Source of the DNA: Tepidamorphus gemmatus
Lineage (GTDB): Bacteria > Pseudomonadota > Alphaproteobacteria > Rhizobiales > Tepidamorphaceae
Reading direction: 5' to 3'
DNA length: 64,000 bases
NCBI RefSeq assembly: GCF_004346195.1
Contig: NZ_SMAK01000001.1
Coordinates: forward strand, 541,147 to 605,146
The notes beneath the pieces were generated by a model. The model was not told where the DNA came from. It did no database searches and saw only the letters and a program-made list of their open reading frames with translations. The position numbers and the translations under genes are program-made. Below are positions 55,887 to 64,000 of the stretch, piece by piece. Position 1 is the stretch's first letter. Every line of letters begins with the position of its first letter.

Positions 55887-56636
55887 CTACTGGTCGAGCT
55901 CCCAGGTCATGTTCACCTGAATGCTGAGGCGCTCCTCGCCGATCTCGACCGGCACCGACGTCGCATCGGCCCGCGCCATCATCATCTCGGCCTTGGGTTG
56001 CGGCGGGACGAAGCCGCCGCCTTCGCTGATCGACACCAGGCGGCCAAGCTTCACACCGGCAGCCTCGGCATAGAGTTCGGCCTTGCGACGGGCGTCGCGC
56101 ACGGCTGCGCCGCGGGCCTCGTCAAGGCGGGCATCGGCATCGGAAACAACGAAGCTGATCCCGTCAATGCGGTTCGCGCCAACGCTCACCACCTGATCCA
56201 TGACCTGGCCGAGCTTGGCGATGTCGCGGACGCGGACGCTGACCGTGTTGCTGACGGTATAGCCGATGATGCGCGGCGTCTCGCTCTCCTCGCGGCCGTC
56301 GTTGCGCGGATAGCGGTAGCGCGGGGTGACCGATATGCCGGCAGTCTGGATGTCGCGGGCCTCGATACCCGCCTCCCTGATCGCGGCGGTCACCCGGGCC
56401 ATGGCGGCGTTGTTGGCGTCGAGCGCCTCGCGCGCGGTCTTGGCTTCGGTGACGACGCCCGAGGAGATCACCGCCTCGTCGGGGATGATGGCGATCTCGC
56501 CGGTCCCGGTCAGACTGATGGTGGCTGGGCGTTGGCGGGGACTGTTGTCGTCGGCGCGGGCGGGCAGGGCCATGAGAGCAATCAGCGCGAGGCCGCCGGC
56601 AACCAGGCTGGCCCGCAGTACGATCGGGAGATGCAT
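55887..56636 (-). CDS. SIMPL (DUF541) domain periplasmic protein
   Basis: A 249-residue protein with a signal peptide (about 1-30, ALPARA-DDN) and a SIMPL domain (ISLTGTGEIAIIPDEAVISSGVVTEAKTAREALDANNAAM...SISEGGGF). Bacterial SIMPL/BP26-like proteins (Brucella Omp28/BP26 is the best known) are periplasmic and form ring-like oligomers, sometimes immunogenic; their role is unclear. Start ATG 56636; a longer frame lacks a signal peptide. Confidence 0.88.
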   Translation of the reverse strand: MHLPIVLRASLVAGGLALIALMALPARADDNSPRQRPATISLTGTGEIAIIPDEAVISSGVVTEAKTAREALDANNAAMARVTAAIREAGIEARDIQTAGISVTPRYRYPRNDGREESETPRIIGYTVSNTVSVRVRDIAKLGQVMDQVVSVGANRIDGISFVVSDADARLDEARGAAVRDARRKAELYAEAAGVKLGRLVSISEGGGFVPPQPKAEMMMARADATSVPVEIGEERLSIQVNMTWELDQ

Positions 56637-56817
56637 CGCATCATTCCGTTTCAGCTTCGGATGGCAGCGAGGATCACCACGCAAATGCGTCGGCAATGCG
56701 GCCGGCCCCGGCCCGGCAAGACCGTGGCAGCCGACCGACCGGCTCGGCGGCACGTCGGTGCGCCACAGTTGCAGAGGTCCCTTGCTCTTGCGATAAGGAC
56801 GCCCGCGCCCGCGCGCC

Positions 56818-56893
56818 GGGCCCGTAGCTCAATGGTCAGAGCCGGCCGCTCATAACGGTCTGGTTGCAGGTTCGAGTCCTGCCGGGCCCACCA
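56818..56893 (+). tRNA. tRNA with CAU anticodon, Ile2 type
   Basis: A complete 76-nt cloverleaf including encoded CCA: acceptor GGGCCCG / CGGGCCC, D-arm GCTC / GAGC, anticodon stem GGCCG / CGGTC (one G-U pair) with loop CTCATAA, T-arm GCAGG / CCTGC with TTCGAGT. The anticodon is CAU. The 8-nt D-loop and the C4-G69 and C5-G68 pairs resemble E. coli ileX rather than elongator Met, so I call it tRNA-Ile2, whose C34 is changed to lysidine by TilS to read AUA. tRNA-Met is the alternative. Confidence 0.85.
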
Positions 56894-57011
56894 CCCTTCG
56901 AGCTTGACTCGTCGGCGCCGGCTGTCCGCGTTGGTGACGGTATGCAGGGTCGGGCCATGTCCCGACGAAGTGGCGGATGCAGCGGCTATGGATTCGGGCT
57001 AAGACGTCGCC

Positions 57012-57923
57012 ATGCAGCTGCGCCATCTGCGCTATTTCATCGCTCTAGGACGTATCGGCCATTTCGGCCGGGCGGCCGAGGCCTGCAATGTCACCCAGTC
57101 GACACTCTCCGCCGCGATCCGCCAGCTCGAGCTCGAGATCGGCGCGCCGCTGATCGAACGGGACAAGCGCTTCAAGGGGCTGACGGCGGAAGGCAAGGTG
57201 CTGCTCGCCTGGGCAGCCCGGGTCGTGGCCGAACGCGAGGCTCTTGATCAGCAGATCGGGCTGCTGCGTGGGGAACTGTCGGGCGAACTCTCGATCGGCG
57301 TCGTACCGACGGCCCTGCCGACGATCGGGCTGGTGACAACGCCGCTCGCCGAGGCCCATCCCAACGTCACATTGCGCATCCTGTCGCGCAGCTCCAACGA
57401 GATCCAGCAGATGCTCGACGATTTCATGCTCGACGTCGGCATCACCTATCTCGACAACGAGCCTCTGCATGGGGTGGACGTCTTTCCGCTCTATGCCGAG
57501 CACTATATCCTGCTGACGCCGCAGGACGGGCCGTTCCGCGGCCGCCGATCGGTCTCCTGGCGCGAGGCGGCGGATACGCCGCTGTGCCTGCTGACCAGCG
57601 ACATGCAGAACCGGCGCATCCTCAATGCGATCTTCGCCAGCGTCGGTCGCGTCCCCAATGCTCACGCCGAGACAAATTCGGTGATGACGTTGTGCTCGCA
57701 CATCCGTGCAGGCGTCTGGTCGAGCGTGCTGCCGCACAACTTTCTGTGGGTATTCGGCACGCCACCCGGCATGATCGCGCTGCCGCTGGTGGAGCCGGAG
57801 CGGACGTTCACCATCGGCGTCGTCGTCAGGCGGCAGGATCCGGTCGCGCCGCTGGTCGATGCCTTCGTCAAGGCTGCGCTCGCCTCCGATATCGAGGCGC
57901 GGATCAGGTCCGACCCATCCTGA
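57012..57923 (+). CDS. fdsR: LysR-type regulator of the fds operon (FdsR)
   Basis: A 303-residue LTTR with HTH (MQLRHLRYFIALGRIGHFGRAAEACNVTQSTLSAAIRQLE) and an effector domain (ELSIGVVPTALPTIGLVTTPL). It lies 95 bp upstream of fdsG and in the same direction, the position of FdsR in Cupriavidus and rhizobial fds operons. It is expected to act as the formate-responsive regulator of the operon. Whether it activates or represses cannot be seen from sequence. Confidence 0.85.
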   Translation: MQLRHLRYFIALGRIGHFGRAAEACNVTQSTLSAAIRQLELEIGAPLIERDKRFKGLTAEGKVLLAWAARVVAEREALDQQIGLLRGELSGELSIGVVPTALPTIGLVTTPLAEAHPNVTLRILSRSSNEIQQMLDDFMLDVGITYLDNEPLHGVDVFPLYAEHYILLTPQDGPFRGRRSVSWREAADTPLCLLTSDMQNRRILNAIFASVGRVPNAHAETNSVMTLCSHIRAGVWSSVLPHNFLWVFGTPPGMIALPLVEPERTFTIGVVVRRQDPVAPLVDAFVKAALASDIEARIRSDPS

Positions 57924-58018
57924 TCGAATGATCCGATTACGATATCAGATTATATCGTTTGTTCTCGATGACGCTGTGGCGGATACTCGCCCCTGTAACG
58001 TCACGACATGGTCCCCCG

Positions 58019-58453
58019 ATGTCGGAATTGGATGCTGCCGAGGTCCGCGAGATCGCAGAGGCGCTGCGGTCACTTGACGGCGCACTGCTGCCGATCCTGC
58101 ACGCGATCAACGACCGGTTCGGCTATGTCGACGAAGCGGCCGTCCCGATCATAGCCGATGTCCTCAACCTGTCGCGGGCCGAGGTGCACGGCGTGCTGAC
58201 GTTCTACCACGATTTTCGCCGAGAGCCGGCGAAGCGCCATATCGTCCGGCTGTGTCGGGCCGAGGCATGCCAGTCATTGGGCGCCGACCGCCTTGCCGAG
58301 GAGCTCGACGCAGCGCTCGGCACGGGCACCGACGCGACGGTCGAGACCGTCTATTGCCTCGGCAATTGTGCGCTGTCGCCGGCGGCGCTGGTCGACGGCA
58401 AGCTCTACGGCCGGGTCACGACGGACTCCGTGCTTGCGCTGGTGCGTAGATGA
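58019..58453 (+). CDS. fdsG: NAD-dependent formate dehydrogenase gamma subunit
   Basis: A 144-residue NuoE-like subunit with a [2Fe-2S] site: C79-x4-C84 (LCRAEACQSLG) and C113-x3-C117 (VYCLGNC). It passes electrons inside the FdsABG complex between the molybdenum and flavin parts. I start at ATG 58019, which fits FdsG lengths; in-frame ATGs upstream (57959, 57968) give an unlikely N-terminus. Its stop overlaps the fdsB start (ATGA at 58450). Confidence 0.9.
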   Translation: MSELDAAEVREIAEALRSLDGALLPILHAINDRFGYVDEAAVPIIADVLNLSRAEVHGVLTFYHDFRREPAKRHIVRLCRAEACQSLGADRLAEELDAALGTGTDATVETVYCLGNCALSPAALVDGKLYGRVTTDSVLALVRR

Positions 58454-59994
58454 CCATCCGGTGTGTCTACATCCCCGCAGATGCGGCGGCGCTCTCCGTC
58501 GGTGCGGGCGACGTTGCCCGGGCGGTCGAGGCCGAGGTAGCCGCCGGCCGGGCCGATGTTAGTATCGTGCGGACGGGCTCGCGCGGACTGTTCTGGCTGG
58601 AACCGCTGCTCGAGATCGAGACGCCCGAAGGTCGGCTTGGATTTGGACCGGTTACCGCCGAGGACGTGACCGGCATTCTCGCTGCCGGTGCGGATCATCC
58701 GCTGTGCGTTGGCCTCGTGGAGGAAATCCCCTGGCTGAAGAGCCAGCAGCGGGTGACCTTCGCCCGCTGTGGCGTCATCGACCCGCTGTCGCTGTCCGAC
58801 TACGAGGCGCATGGCGGCCTGAAGGGTCTGCGACGGGCGCTCGACATGGCGCCCGATGACATCGTTGCTGCAGTGACGGCGTCAGGCCTGCGCGGCCGTG
58901 GCGGGGCTGGATTCCCGACCGGCATCAAGTGGCGCACGGTCGCGGGCGCGACCGCCGATCGCAAGTACGTCGTCTGCAACGCGGACGAGGGCGATAGCGG
59001 CACCTTCGCCGACCGGATGCTGATGGAAGGCGATCCGTTCCTGCTGATCGAGGGCATGGTGATCGCCGGGCTCGCCGTCGGCGCGACGAAGGGATTCGTC
59101 TATGTCCGCTCCGAGTATCCGCACGCCTTTCGCAAGCTTCGCAAGGCGATCGGAATTGCGCAGGCGGCCGGAATGCTCGGCCGCAACATCCTCGGCAGCG
59201 GCCGCCGCTTCGATCTCGAGGCGCGACTCGGGGCGGGCGCCTATATCTGCGGCGAGGAGACCTCGCTGCTCGAGAGCCTGGAAGGCAAGCGCGGGCAGGT
59301 CCGCCCCAAGCCGCCGCTGCCCGCGCTGCACGGGCTGTTCGGGAGACCGACGGTCGTCAACAACGTGCTGTCGCTAGCCGCCGTCCCCACGATCCTCGCC
59401 GAGGGCGCGGAGTACTATCGCGATCTCGGCGTTGGCCGCTCGCGCGGCACCATGCCGATCCAGCTCGCCGGAAACGTCCGGCGCGGCGGCTTGATCGAGC
59501 GCGCGTTCGGCCTGACACTGCGGGAGATCGTCGAGGACTATGGCGGCGGTACGCGCACAGGGCGCCCAGTCAGGGCGGTACAGGTCGGCGGGCCGCTCGG
59601 CGCCTATTGGCCGACGAGTCTGTTCGACACACCGTTCGATTACGAGGCGTTCGCGAGCCGCGGTGGCATGATCGGGCATGGCGGCGTCGTGGTGTTTGAC
59701 GACAGCGTCGACCTGTTGCGTCAGGCACGCTTCGCTTTCGCGTTCTGCGCCTTCGAATCCTGCGGCAAGTGCACGCCCTGCCGCATCGGCTCGACCCGAG
59801 GAGTCGAGACGATGGACAGGATCGCCCGCGGCGACCGGGTTGCCGACAATCTCGCGCTGGTGCGTGACCTTTGCGAGGTGCTGCGCGACGGATCGCTGTG
59901 CGCGCTCGGCGGGCTAACACATGTGCCGGTGCTGAGCGCCCTCGACCATTTCCCGGAAGATTTCGACCGCCAGCCTGCCGTGGCTGCCGAATAG
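58450..59994 (+). CDS. fdsB: NAD-dependent formate dehydrogenase beta subunit
   Basis: A 514-residue NuoF-like flavoprotein that reduces NAD+. The FMN site starts GRGGAGFPTGIKW (149-161) and continues with NADEGDSGTFADR and ICGEETSLLESLEGKRG. The [4Fe-4S] ligands are C438, C441, C444 (CGKCTPCRIG) and C484 (SLCALGGL). The N-terminal region is thioredoxin-like but lacks the 2Fe-2S cysteine set of fused NuoE-F. Start overlaps fdsG. Confidence 0.95.
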   Translation: MTIRCVYIPADAAALSVGAGDVARAVEAEVAAGRADVSIVRTGSRGLFWLEPLLEIETPEGRLGFGPVTAEDVTGILAAGADHPLCVGLVEEIPWLKSQQRVTFARCGVIDPLSLSDYEAHGGLKGLRRALDMAPDDIVAAVTASGLRGRGGAGFPTGIKWRTVAGATADRKYVVCNADEGDSGTFADRMLMEGDPFLLIEGMVIAGLAVGATKGFVYVRSEYPHAFRKLRKAIGIAQAAGMLGRNILGSGRRFDLEARLGAGAYICGEETSLLESLEGKRGQVRPKPPLPALHGLFGRPTVVNNVLSLAAVPTILAEGAEYYRDLGVGRSRGTMPIQLAGNVRRGGLIERAFGLTLREIVEDYGGGTRTGRPVRAVQVGGPLGAYWPTSLFDTPFDYEAFASRGGMIGHGGVVVFDDSVDLLRQARFAFAFCAFESCGKCTPCRIGSTRGVETMDRIARGDRVADNLALVRDLCEVLRDGSLCALGGLTHVPVLSALDHFPEDFDRQPAVAAE

Positions 59995-60006
59995 GGGGAG
60001 ATCGCC

Positions 60007-62841
60007 ATGACCGCGTCCCTGAATCACGATTATGGCACGCCGGCCCGGACCTCAGAGCGGACAGTGACGCTCGAGATCGACGGCTTAACGGTGAGTGTGC
60101 CCGAAGGTACCTCGGTGATGCGGGCGGCGGCCCTCGCCGGAATCAAGATCCCGAAGCTGTGCGCCACAGACACGCTGGAGCCGTTCGGCTCCTGCCGGTT
60201 GTGCCTCGTGGAGATCGAGGGCCGGCGCGGTACTCCGGCCTCCTGCACCACGCCGGCCGAGGCCGGTATGAAAGTCTCGACCCAGACCGACCGCCTGGCG
60301 AGGCTCAGGCGCGGCGTGATGGAGCTCTATATCAGCGATCATCCGCTCGACTGCCTGACCTGTGCGGCCAATGGCGACTGCGAACTGCAGGACATGGCCG
60401 GCGCCGTGGGCCTGCGCGAGGTGCGCTTCGGCTATGACGGCGCCAGCCACCTCGGGCAGGCGAAGGACGAATCCAATCCCTATTTCACCTTCGATCCGTC
60501 GAAATGCATCGTCTGCTCGCGCTGCGTGCGCGCCTGCGAGGAACAGCAGGGCACCTTCGCACTGACCATCGATGGACGCGGCTTCGCCTCGCATATCGCC
60601 GCCGGCATGAGCGAGGATTTCCTCGGCTCGGAATGTGTCTCCTGCGGGGCCTGTGTTGCCGCCTGCCCGACCGCAACCCTGACCGAGAAGTCGGTCATCG
60701 CGCTCGGTCAGCCGCAGCGCGAGGTGCTGACGACCTGTGCCTATTGCGGGGTCGGCTGCTCGTTCGTCGCCGAACTGCAGGGCGACCGGGTGGTGCGCAT
60801 GACGCCCTACAAGGACGGCAAGGCCAATCACGGCCATTCCTGCGTGAAGGGTCGTTTCGCATGGGGCTATGCCACCCACAGGGACCGCATCACGACGCCA
60901 ATGATCCGCGCCTCGATCGACGAGCCCTGGCGCGAGGTGACGTGGGAGGAAGCGATCGCCCACGCCGCCTCCGAGTTCAAGCGAATCCAGGCGAAATACG
61001 GGCGCGGGGCGATCGGCGGCATCACCAGCTCGCGCTGCACGAACGAGGAAACATACCTCGTCCAGAAGCTGATCCGGGCCGGCTTCGGCAACAACAACAC
61101 CGACACCTGCGCCCGCGTCTGCCATTCGCCGACCGGCTATGGGCTGAAGACCGCGTTCGGCACCTCGGCCGGCACGCAGGACTTCGATTCGGTGATGCAG
61201 GCCGACGTCATCATGGTGATCGGCGCCAATCCGACCGACGCCCATCCGGTGTTTGCCTCGCAGATGAAGCGGCGCCTGCGCCAGGGCGCCCGGCTGATCG
61301 TCGTCGATCCGCGCCGCATCGACCTGGTGCGCACGCCACATGTCGAGGCCGCGCACCATCTGCAACTGCGTCCCGGCACCAACGTGGCGCTGATCAACGC
61401 GCTCGCCCACGTGGTGGTGACGGAGGGCCTGGTCAACGAGGCCTTTGTCGCCGAGCGCTGCGACCCGGTCGATTTCGGCATCTGGCGCGAATTCATCCTG
61501 CGGCCGGAGAATGCGCCGGAGGCCGTTGCGGCCATCACCGGGGTGCCGGCGGCGGAGATCCGGGCGGCGGCCCGGCTATACGCGACGGGCGGCAATGCCG
61601 CGATCTACTACGGCCTCGGCGTCACCGAGCACAGCCAGGGGTCGACCATGGTGATGGGCATGGCGAACCTCGCCATGATCACCGGCAATCTCGGCCGGCC
61701 CGGCGTCGGGATCAACCCGCTGCGCGGCCAGAACAACGTCCAGGGGTCGTGCGACATGGGATCCTTCCCGCACGAATTCCCTGGCTACCGGCACGTGTCC
61801 GACGACGCGGTGCGCCGCGCCTTCGAGGCAGAGTGGGGCGTGCCCCTCGATCCGGAGCCGGGCCTGCGCATCCCCAACATGTTCGATGCCGCGCTCGACG
61901 GCTCGTTCAAGGGGCTCTACGTGCAGGGCGAGGACATTGCCCAGTCCGATCCCAACACGCAGCACGTGACGGCGGCCCTGAGGGCGATGGAATGTGTCGT
62001 GGTGCAGGACCTGTTCCTCAACGAGACCGCGTCCTTTGCCCATGTGTTTCTGCCCGGCGCCTCGTTCCTCGAGAAGGACGGCACCTTCACCAACGCCGAG
62101 CGGCGCATCAACCGGGTGCGCCAGGCGATGAAGCCGCTGTCGGGCATGGCCGACTGGGAGGTGACCATGGCGCTGTCGAACGCCATGGGCTACCCGATGC
62201 ACTACAGCCACCCCTCGGAAATCATGGACGAGATCGCCAGGCTGACGCCGACCTTTGCCGGTGTCAGCTACGAACTGCTCGACCGGGTGGGCAGCGTCCA
62301 GTGGCCGTGCAACGAGGCGGCGCCCGAGGGAACCCCGGTCATGCACATGGGCGGGTTCGTCCGCGGCAAGGGCAGGCTGATGGTTACCGCCTACGTGCCG
62401 ACGGAGGAACGGACCGGACCGCGCTTCCCGCTACTGCTGACAACGGGGCGCATCCTGACGCAGTACAATGTCGGCGCCCAGACACGCCGCACCGCAAATG
62501 TCACCTGGCACGACGAAGACGTTCTCGAGATCCATCCGCATGATGCGGAGCAACGCGGCATCCGCGACGGCGACCTTGTGGCGCTGAGCAGCCGCATCGG
62601 CGAGACCAGCCTGCGCGCCCGGATTTCGGAACGTGTTCAGCCGGGCGTCGTCTACACCACGTTTCATCATCCCGAGAGCGGTGCCAACGTGGTCACGACC
62701 GAATTCTCAGACTGGGCGACGAACTGTCCGGAGTACAAGGTAACGGCGGTCGAGGTGCGACCGACCAATCGCTGGTCGGACTGGCAGATGGACCACGAGG
62801 ACTTCCGCGCCCGCACCACTCACATCGAGGCTGCGGAATAG
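60007..62841 (+). CDS. fdsA: NAD-dependent formate dehydrogenase alpha subunit
   Basis: The 944-residue catalytic subunit oxidises formate to CO2 at a bis-MGD molybdenum centre. N-terminal [2Fe-2S] ligands C52, C63, C66, C80, then a His/Cys-rich NuoG-type region, two ferredoxin clusters (CIVCSRCVRAC, CVSCGACVAACP), a further [4Fe-4S] (CAYCGVGCS...C) and the molybdopterin domain. The metal-ligand residue is Cys in RVCHSPTGYG (a TGC codon; selenocysteine is not used). The start ATG 60007 follows a GGGGGAGA site. It completes the soluble oxygen-tolerant FdsGBA core. Confidence 0.96.
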   Translation: MTASLNHDYGTPARTSERTVTLEIDGLTVSVPEGTSVMRAAALAGIKIPKLCATDTLEPFGSCRLCLVEIEGRRGTPASCTTPAEAGMKVSTQTDRLARLRRGVMELYISDHPLDCLTCAANGDCELQDMAGAVGLREVRFGYDGASHLGQAKDESNPYFTFDPSKCIVCSRCVRACEEQQGTFALTIDGRGFASHIAAGMSEDFLGSECVSCGACVAACPTATLTEKSVIALGQPQREVLTTCAYCGVGCSFVAELQGDRVVRMTPYKDGKANHGHSCVKGRFAWGYATHRDRITTPMIRASIDEPWREVTWEEAIAHAASEFKRIQAKYGRGAIGGITSSRCTNEETYLVQKLIRAGFGNNNTDTCARVCHSPTGYGLKTAFGTSAGTQDFDSVMQADVIMVIGANPTDAHPVFASQMKRRLRQGARLIVVDPRRIDLVRTPHVEAAHHLQLRPGTNVALINALAHVVVTEGLVNEAFVAERCDPVDFGIWREFILRPENAPEAVAAITGVPAAEIRAAARLYATGGNAAIYYGLGVTEHSQGSTMVMGMANLAMITGNLGRPGVGINPLRGQNNVQGSCDMGSFPHEFPGYRHVSDDAVRRAFEAEWGVPLDPEPGLRIPNMFDAALDGSFKGLYVQGEDIAQSDPNTQHVTAALRAMECVVVQDLFLNETASFAHVFLPGASFLEKDGTFTNAERRINRVRQAMKPLSGMADWEVTMALSNAMGYPMHYSHPSEIMDEIARLTPTFAGVSYELLDRVGSVQWPCNEAAPEGTPVMHMGGFVRGKGRLMVTAYVPTEERTGPRFPLLLTTGRILTQYNVGAQTRRTANVTWHDEDVLEIHPHDAEQRGIRDGDLVALSSRIGETSLRARISERVQPGVVYTTFHHPESGANVVTTEFSDWATNCPEYKVTAVEVRPTNRWSDWQMDHEDFRARTTHIEAAE

Positions 62842-62843
62842 CG

Positions 62844-63653
62844 ATGGGCGCGATCCTCGAACGGCCGGCCGTGGCCACCGCGGTCATTGACCGCATCGAG
62901 GATGGTCTGTGGTTGGGTGCCGACGATCAGGTCGCCGTCGAGGTGCCGGTCGCGCTGGTCTACAACGGACACAGCCATGCGGTGATGATGGCGACGCCGC
63001 GCGACCTGGAGGATTTCGCCTGTGGCTTCTCGATCGCCGAGGGGCTCGTCGATGCGGTCGAGGAGGTGCTCTCGGTCCGCGCGATCCCCAGGGGCGCCGG
63101 CTACAGTCTCGCGATCGACATTCCGGAAGAGCGCGGCAAGGCGATCGCCGGCCGCGCCCGCAACATGTCGGGTCGCACGGGCTGCGGCCTGTGCGGCATC
63201 GCCGACATCGCCCAGGCCCTGCGACCGCTGCCGGCGGCCCCCGATACCGAGCCCGTGCGGCTCGCGGCATTGACGCAGGCGCTGTCCGACCTGCCGGCCG
63301 CACAAATCCTGAACCGCGCGACGGGCGCGCTGCATGCGGCGGCCTTCGCGTCTCGCGACGGGGACCTGCTCGTCGTGCGCGAGGATGTCGGCCGCCACAA
63401 CGCACTCGACAAGGTGATCGGCGCGGCCGCGCGCGCAGGATTCGACCCTGTCTCGGGGTTCATCGTCGTCACCAGCCGCTGCAGCATGGAGATGGTGCAG
63501 AAGGCGGCGACCTTCGGCTGCCCGATGATCGTCGCCATCTCGGCTCCCACATCGCTGGCGATCGAGCTTGCCGCGCACAGCAACCTGACGATCGCCGCAT
63601 TCGCGCGCCGCAACCGCATCAATCTCTACACCCATCCGCAACGGGTTGCCTGA
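62844..63653 (+). CDS. fdhD: Sulfurtransferase FdhD (FDH accessory protein, FdsC)
   Basis: A 269-residue protein that carries sulfur from a cysteine desulfurase to the molybdenum cofactor of formate dehydrogenase. The catalytic loop is C114-G-L-C117 (RTGCGLCGI); DVGRHNALDKVIG is the second signature. It starts 2 bp after the fdsA stop. This gene is also called fdsC in fds operons. Confidence 0.95.
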   Translation: MGAILERPAVATAVIDRIEDGLWLGADDQVAVEVPVALVYNGHSHAVMMATPRDLEDFACGFSIAEGLVDAVEEVLSVRAIPRGAGYSLAIDIPEERGKAIAGRARNMSGRTGCGLCGIADIAQALRPLPAAPDTEPVRLAALTQALSDLPAAQILNRATGALHAAAFASRDGDLLVVREDVGRHNALDKVIGAAARAGFDPVSGFIVVTSRCSMEMVQKAATFGCPMIVAISAPTSLAIELAAHSNLTIAAFARRNRINLYTHPQRVA

Positions 63654-63654
63654 C

Positions 63655-63891
63655 ATGGAAGCCGCCAATCTGGTCCGCATGGCCAACCAGATCGCCGCCT
63701 TCTTCGCCGCCTATCCCGAGGCCCAGGCGGTGGCGGCCACGGCTGACCATTTCCGCCAGTTCTGGGATCCGCGCATGCGCCGACAACTGATGGAGATCTT
63801 GGAGTCGGGCGGGGCAGGGTTGAGCCAGGTCGCTCGCGCGGCGGCCCAGCTGCTCCGCGACGAGGCTGAGGCTCGGGCGCGCGCCGGATAG
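63655..63891 (+). CDS. fdsD: NAD-dependent formate dehydrogenase delta subunit
   Basis: A 78-residue helical subunit (LVRMANQIAAFFAAYPEAQAVAATADHFRQFWDPRMRRQLMEIL) of the kind that ends fdsGBACD operons. Its job in the complex is not established; it is needed in some species for active enzyme. It starts with ATG 63655, 1 bp after the fdhD stop; an upstream TTG is in frame. Confidence 0.9.
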   Translation: MEAANLVRMANQIAAFFAAYPEAQAVAATADHFRQFWDPRMRRQLMEILESGGAGLSQVARAAAQLLRDEAEARARAG

Positions 63892-63933
63892 CAGATGGAG
63901 CCATGATCCGCTGCGCGGCGGCGTTGGAAGCGG

Positions 63934-64000
63934 CTAACGGCTTTCCGCCGCGTGCGCCGGCGGCCTGATCTGACCGGCCAGCTGAATCAGCCGGATCGGG
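63934..64000 (-). CDS. 3' end of a minus-strand gene, possibly a receiver
   Basis: Only the last 22 codons lie in the window: they read PIRLIQLAGQIRPPAHAA... and stop at TAG 63936-63934. The sequence resembles the end of the orphan receiver at 30509-30892 (PVRLIRILCDLRR followed by a Pro/Ala tail), which suggests another stand-alone response regulator. Too short to be sure. Confidence 0.35.
   Translation of the reverse strand, partial: PIRLIQLAGQIRPPAHAAESR

Noticed and set aside
60007..62841. Selenocysteine in the formate dehydrogenase alpha subunit
   Set aside because: The metal-ligand codon is TGC (Cys) and no in-frame TGA is present.

Overview
The window is GC-rich chromosomal DNA from an alphaproteobacterium, most likely of the order Hyphomicrobiales (Rhizobiales). 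Evidence: an lsrB/vtlR-type LysR gene beside trxB; an mmgR-like small RNA carrying the core UUUCCUCCCU; TctABC and formate dehydrogenase (fds) operons of the rhizobial kind; a DnaG primase whose zinc ligands are lost, as I recall from Bradyrhizobium-like genomes; DUF992 and ELM1 proteins; and dispersed palindromes of the ATGGCCGGG/CCCGGCCAT type. I cannot name the genus. No phage, integrase, IS element or CRISPR array was seen.

Layout. 0-9 kb: 5' part of uvrB (truncated by the left edge), an sRNA gene, a lytic transglycosylase, an outer-membrane beta-barrel protein, an SH3 protein, an exporter-type ABC half-transporter, a DUF992 protein, a crotonase and a LOG-family phosphoribohydrolase. 9-18.5 kb: luciferase-like oxidoreductase and aspartate aminotransferase, then a probable uptake/catabolism region: GntR regulator, ectoine-hydroxylase-like dioxygenase, a tripartite tricarboxylate-type transporter (tctC-tctB-tctA), and a divergent NAD-binding/SAF-domain dehydrogenase followed by an ABM monooxygenase. 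18.6-30.5 kb: small membrane proteins, a JmjC-like cupin, SRPBCC, a PQQ sugar dehydrogenase, BON-LysM protein, MFS, GST, a broken ORF, a methyltransferase, an EF-G paralogue, DUF4189 and MsrP. 30.5-38 kb: orphan receiver, a candidate AbcR-like sRNA just downstream of lsrB/vtlR, trxB, an ELM1/2OG-oxygenase pair, a MarR-GNAT fusion, Lrp and a MurA with Asp at the catalytic Cys position. 38-52.5 kb: housekeeping: greA, carB, HD-GYP phosphodiesterase, XRE regulator, metallopeptidase, cupin, carA, yqeY, dnaG, rpoD. 52.5-57 kb: a glutamine-synthetase remnant, a 670-bp gap without a gene, a methyltransferase, SnoaL/GNAT pair, SIMPL protein and a tRNA with CAU anticodon (Ile2 type). 57-64 kb: the NAD-dependent molybdenum formate dehydrogenase operon fdsR-fdsG-fdsB-fdsA-fdhD-fdsD, then the 3' end of a minus-strand gene cut by the right edge.

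How parts work together. carA and carB make carbamoyl phosphate from loci about 4 kb apart. dnaG-rpoD form the conserved macromolecular-synthesis pair. The fds operon encodes the soluble NAD+-linked formate dehydrogenase plus its sulfurtransferase (FdhD) and delta subunit. The most interesting new element is an RNA gene at about 31116-31271: three perfect stem-loops, one displaying CCUCCUCCC, a terminator, a plausible promoter, and a perfect LysR-type T-N11-A inverted repeat centred about 64 bp upstream of the inferred start, all immediately downstream of the LsrB/VtlR gene. This suggests a regulator-sRNA module. A second anti-Shine-Dalgarno sRNA (mmgR-like) lies at 1331-1432.
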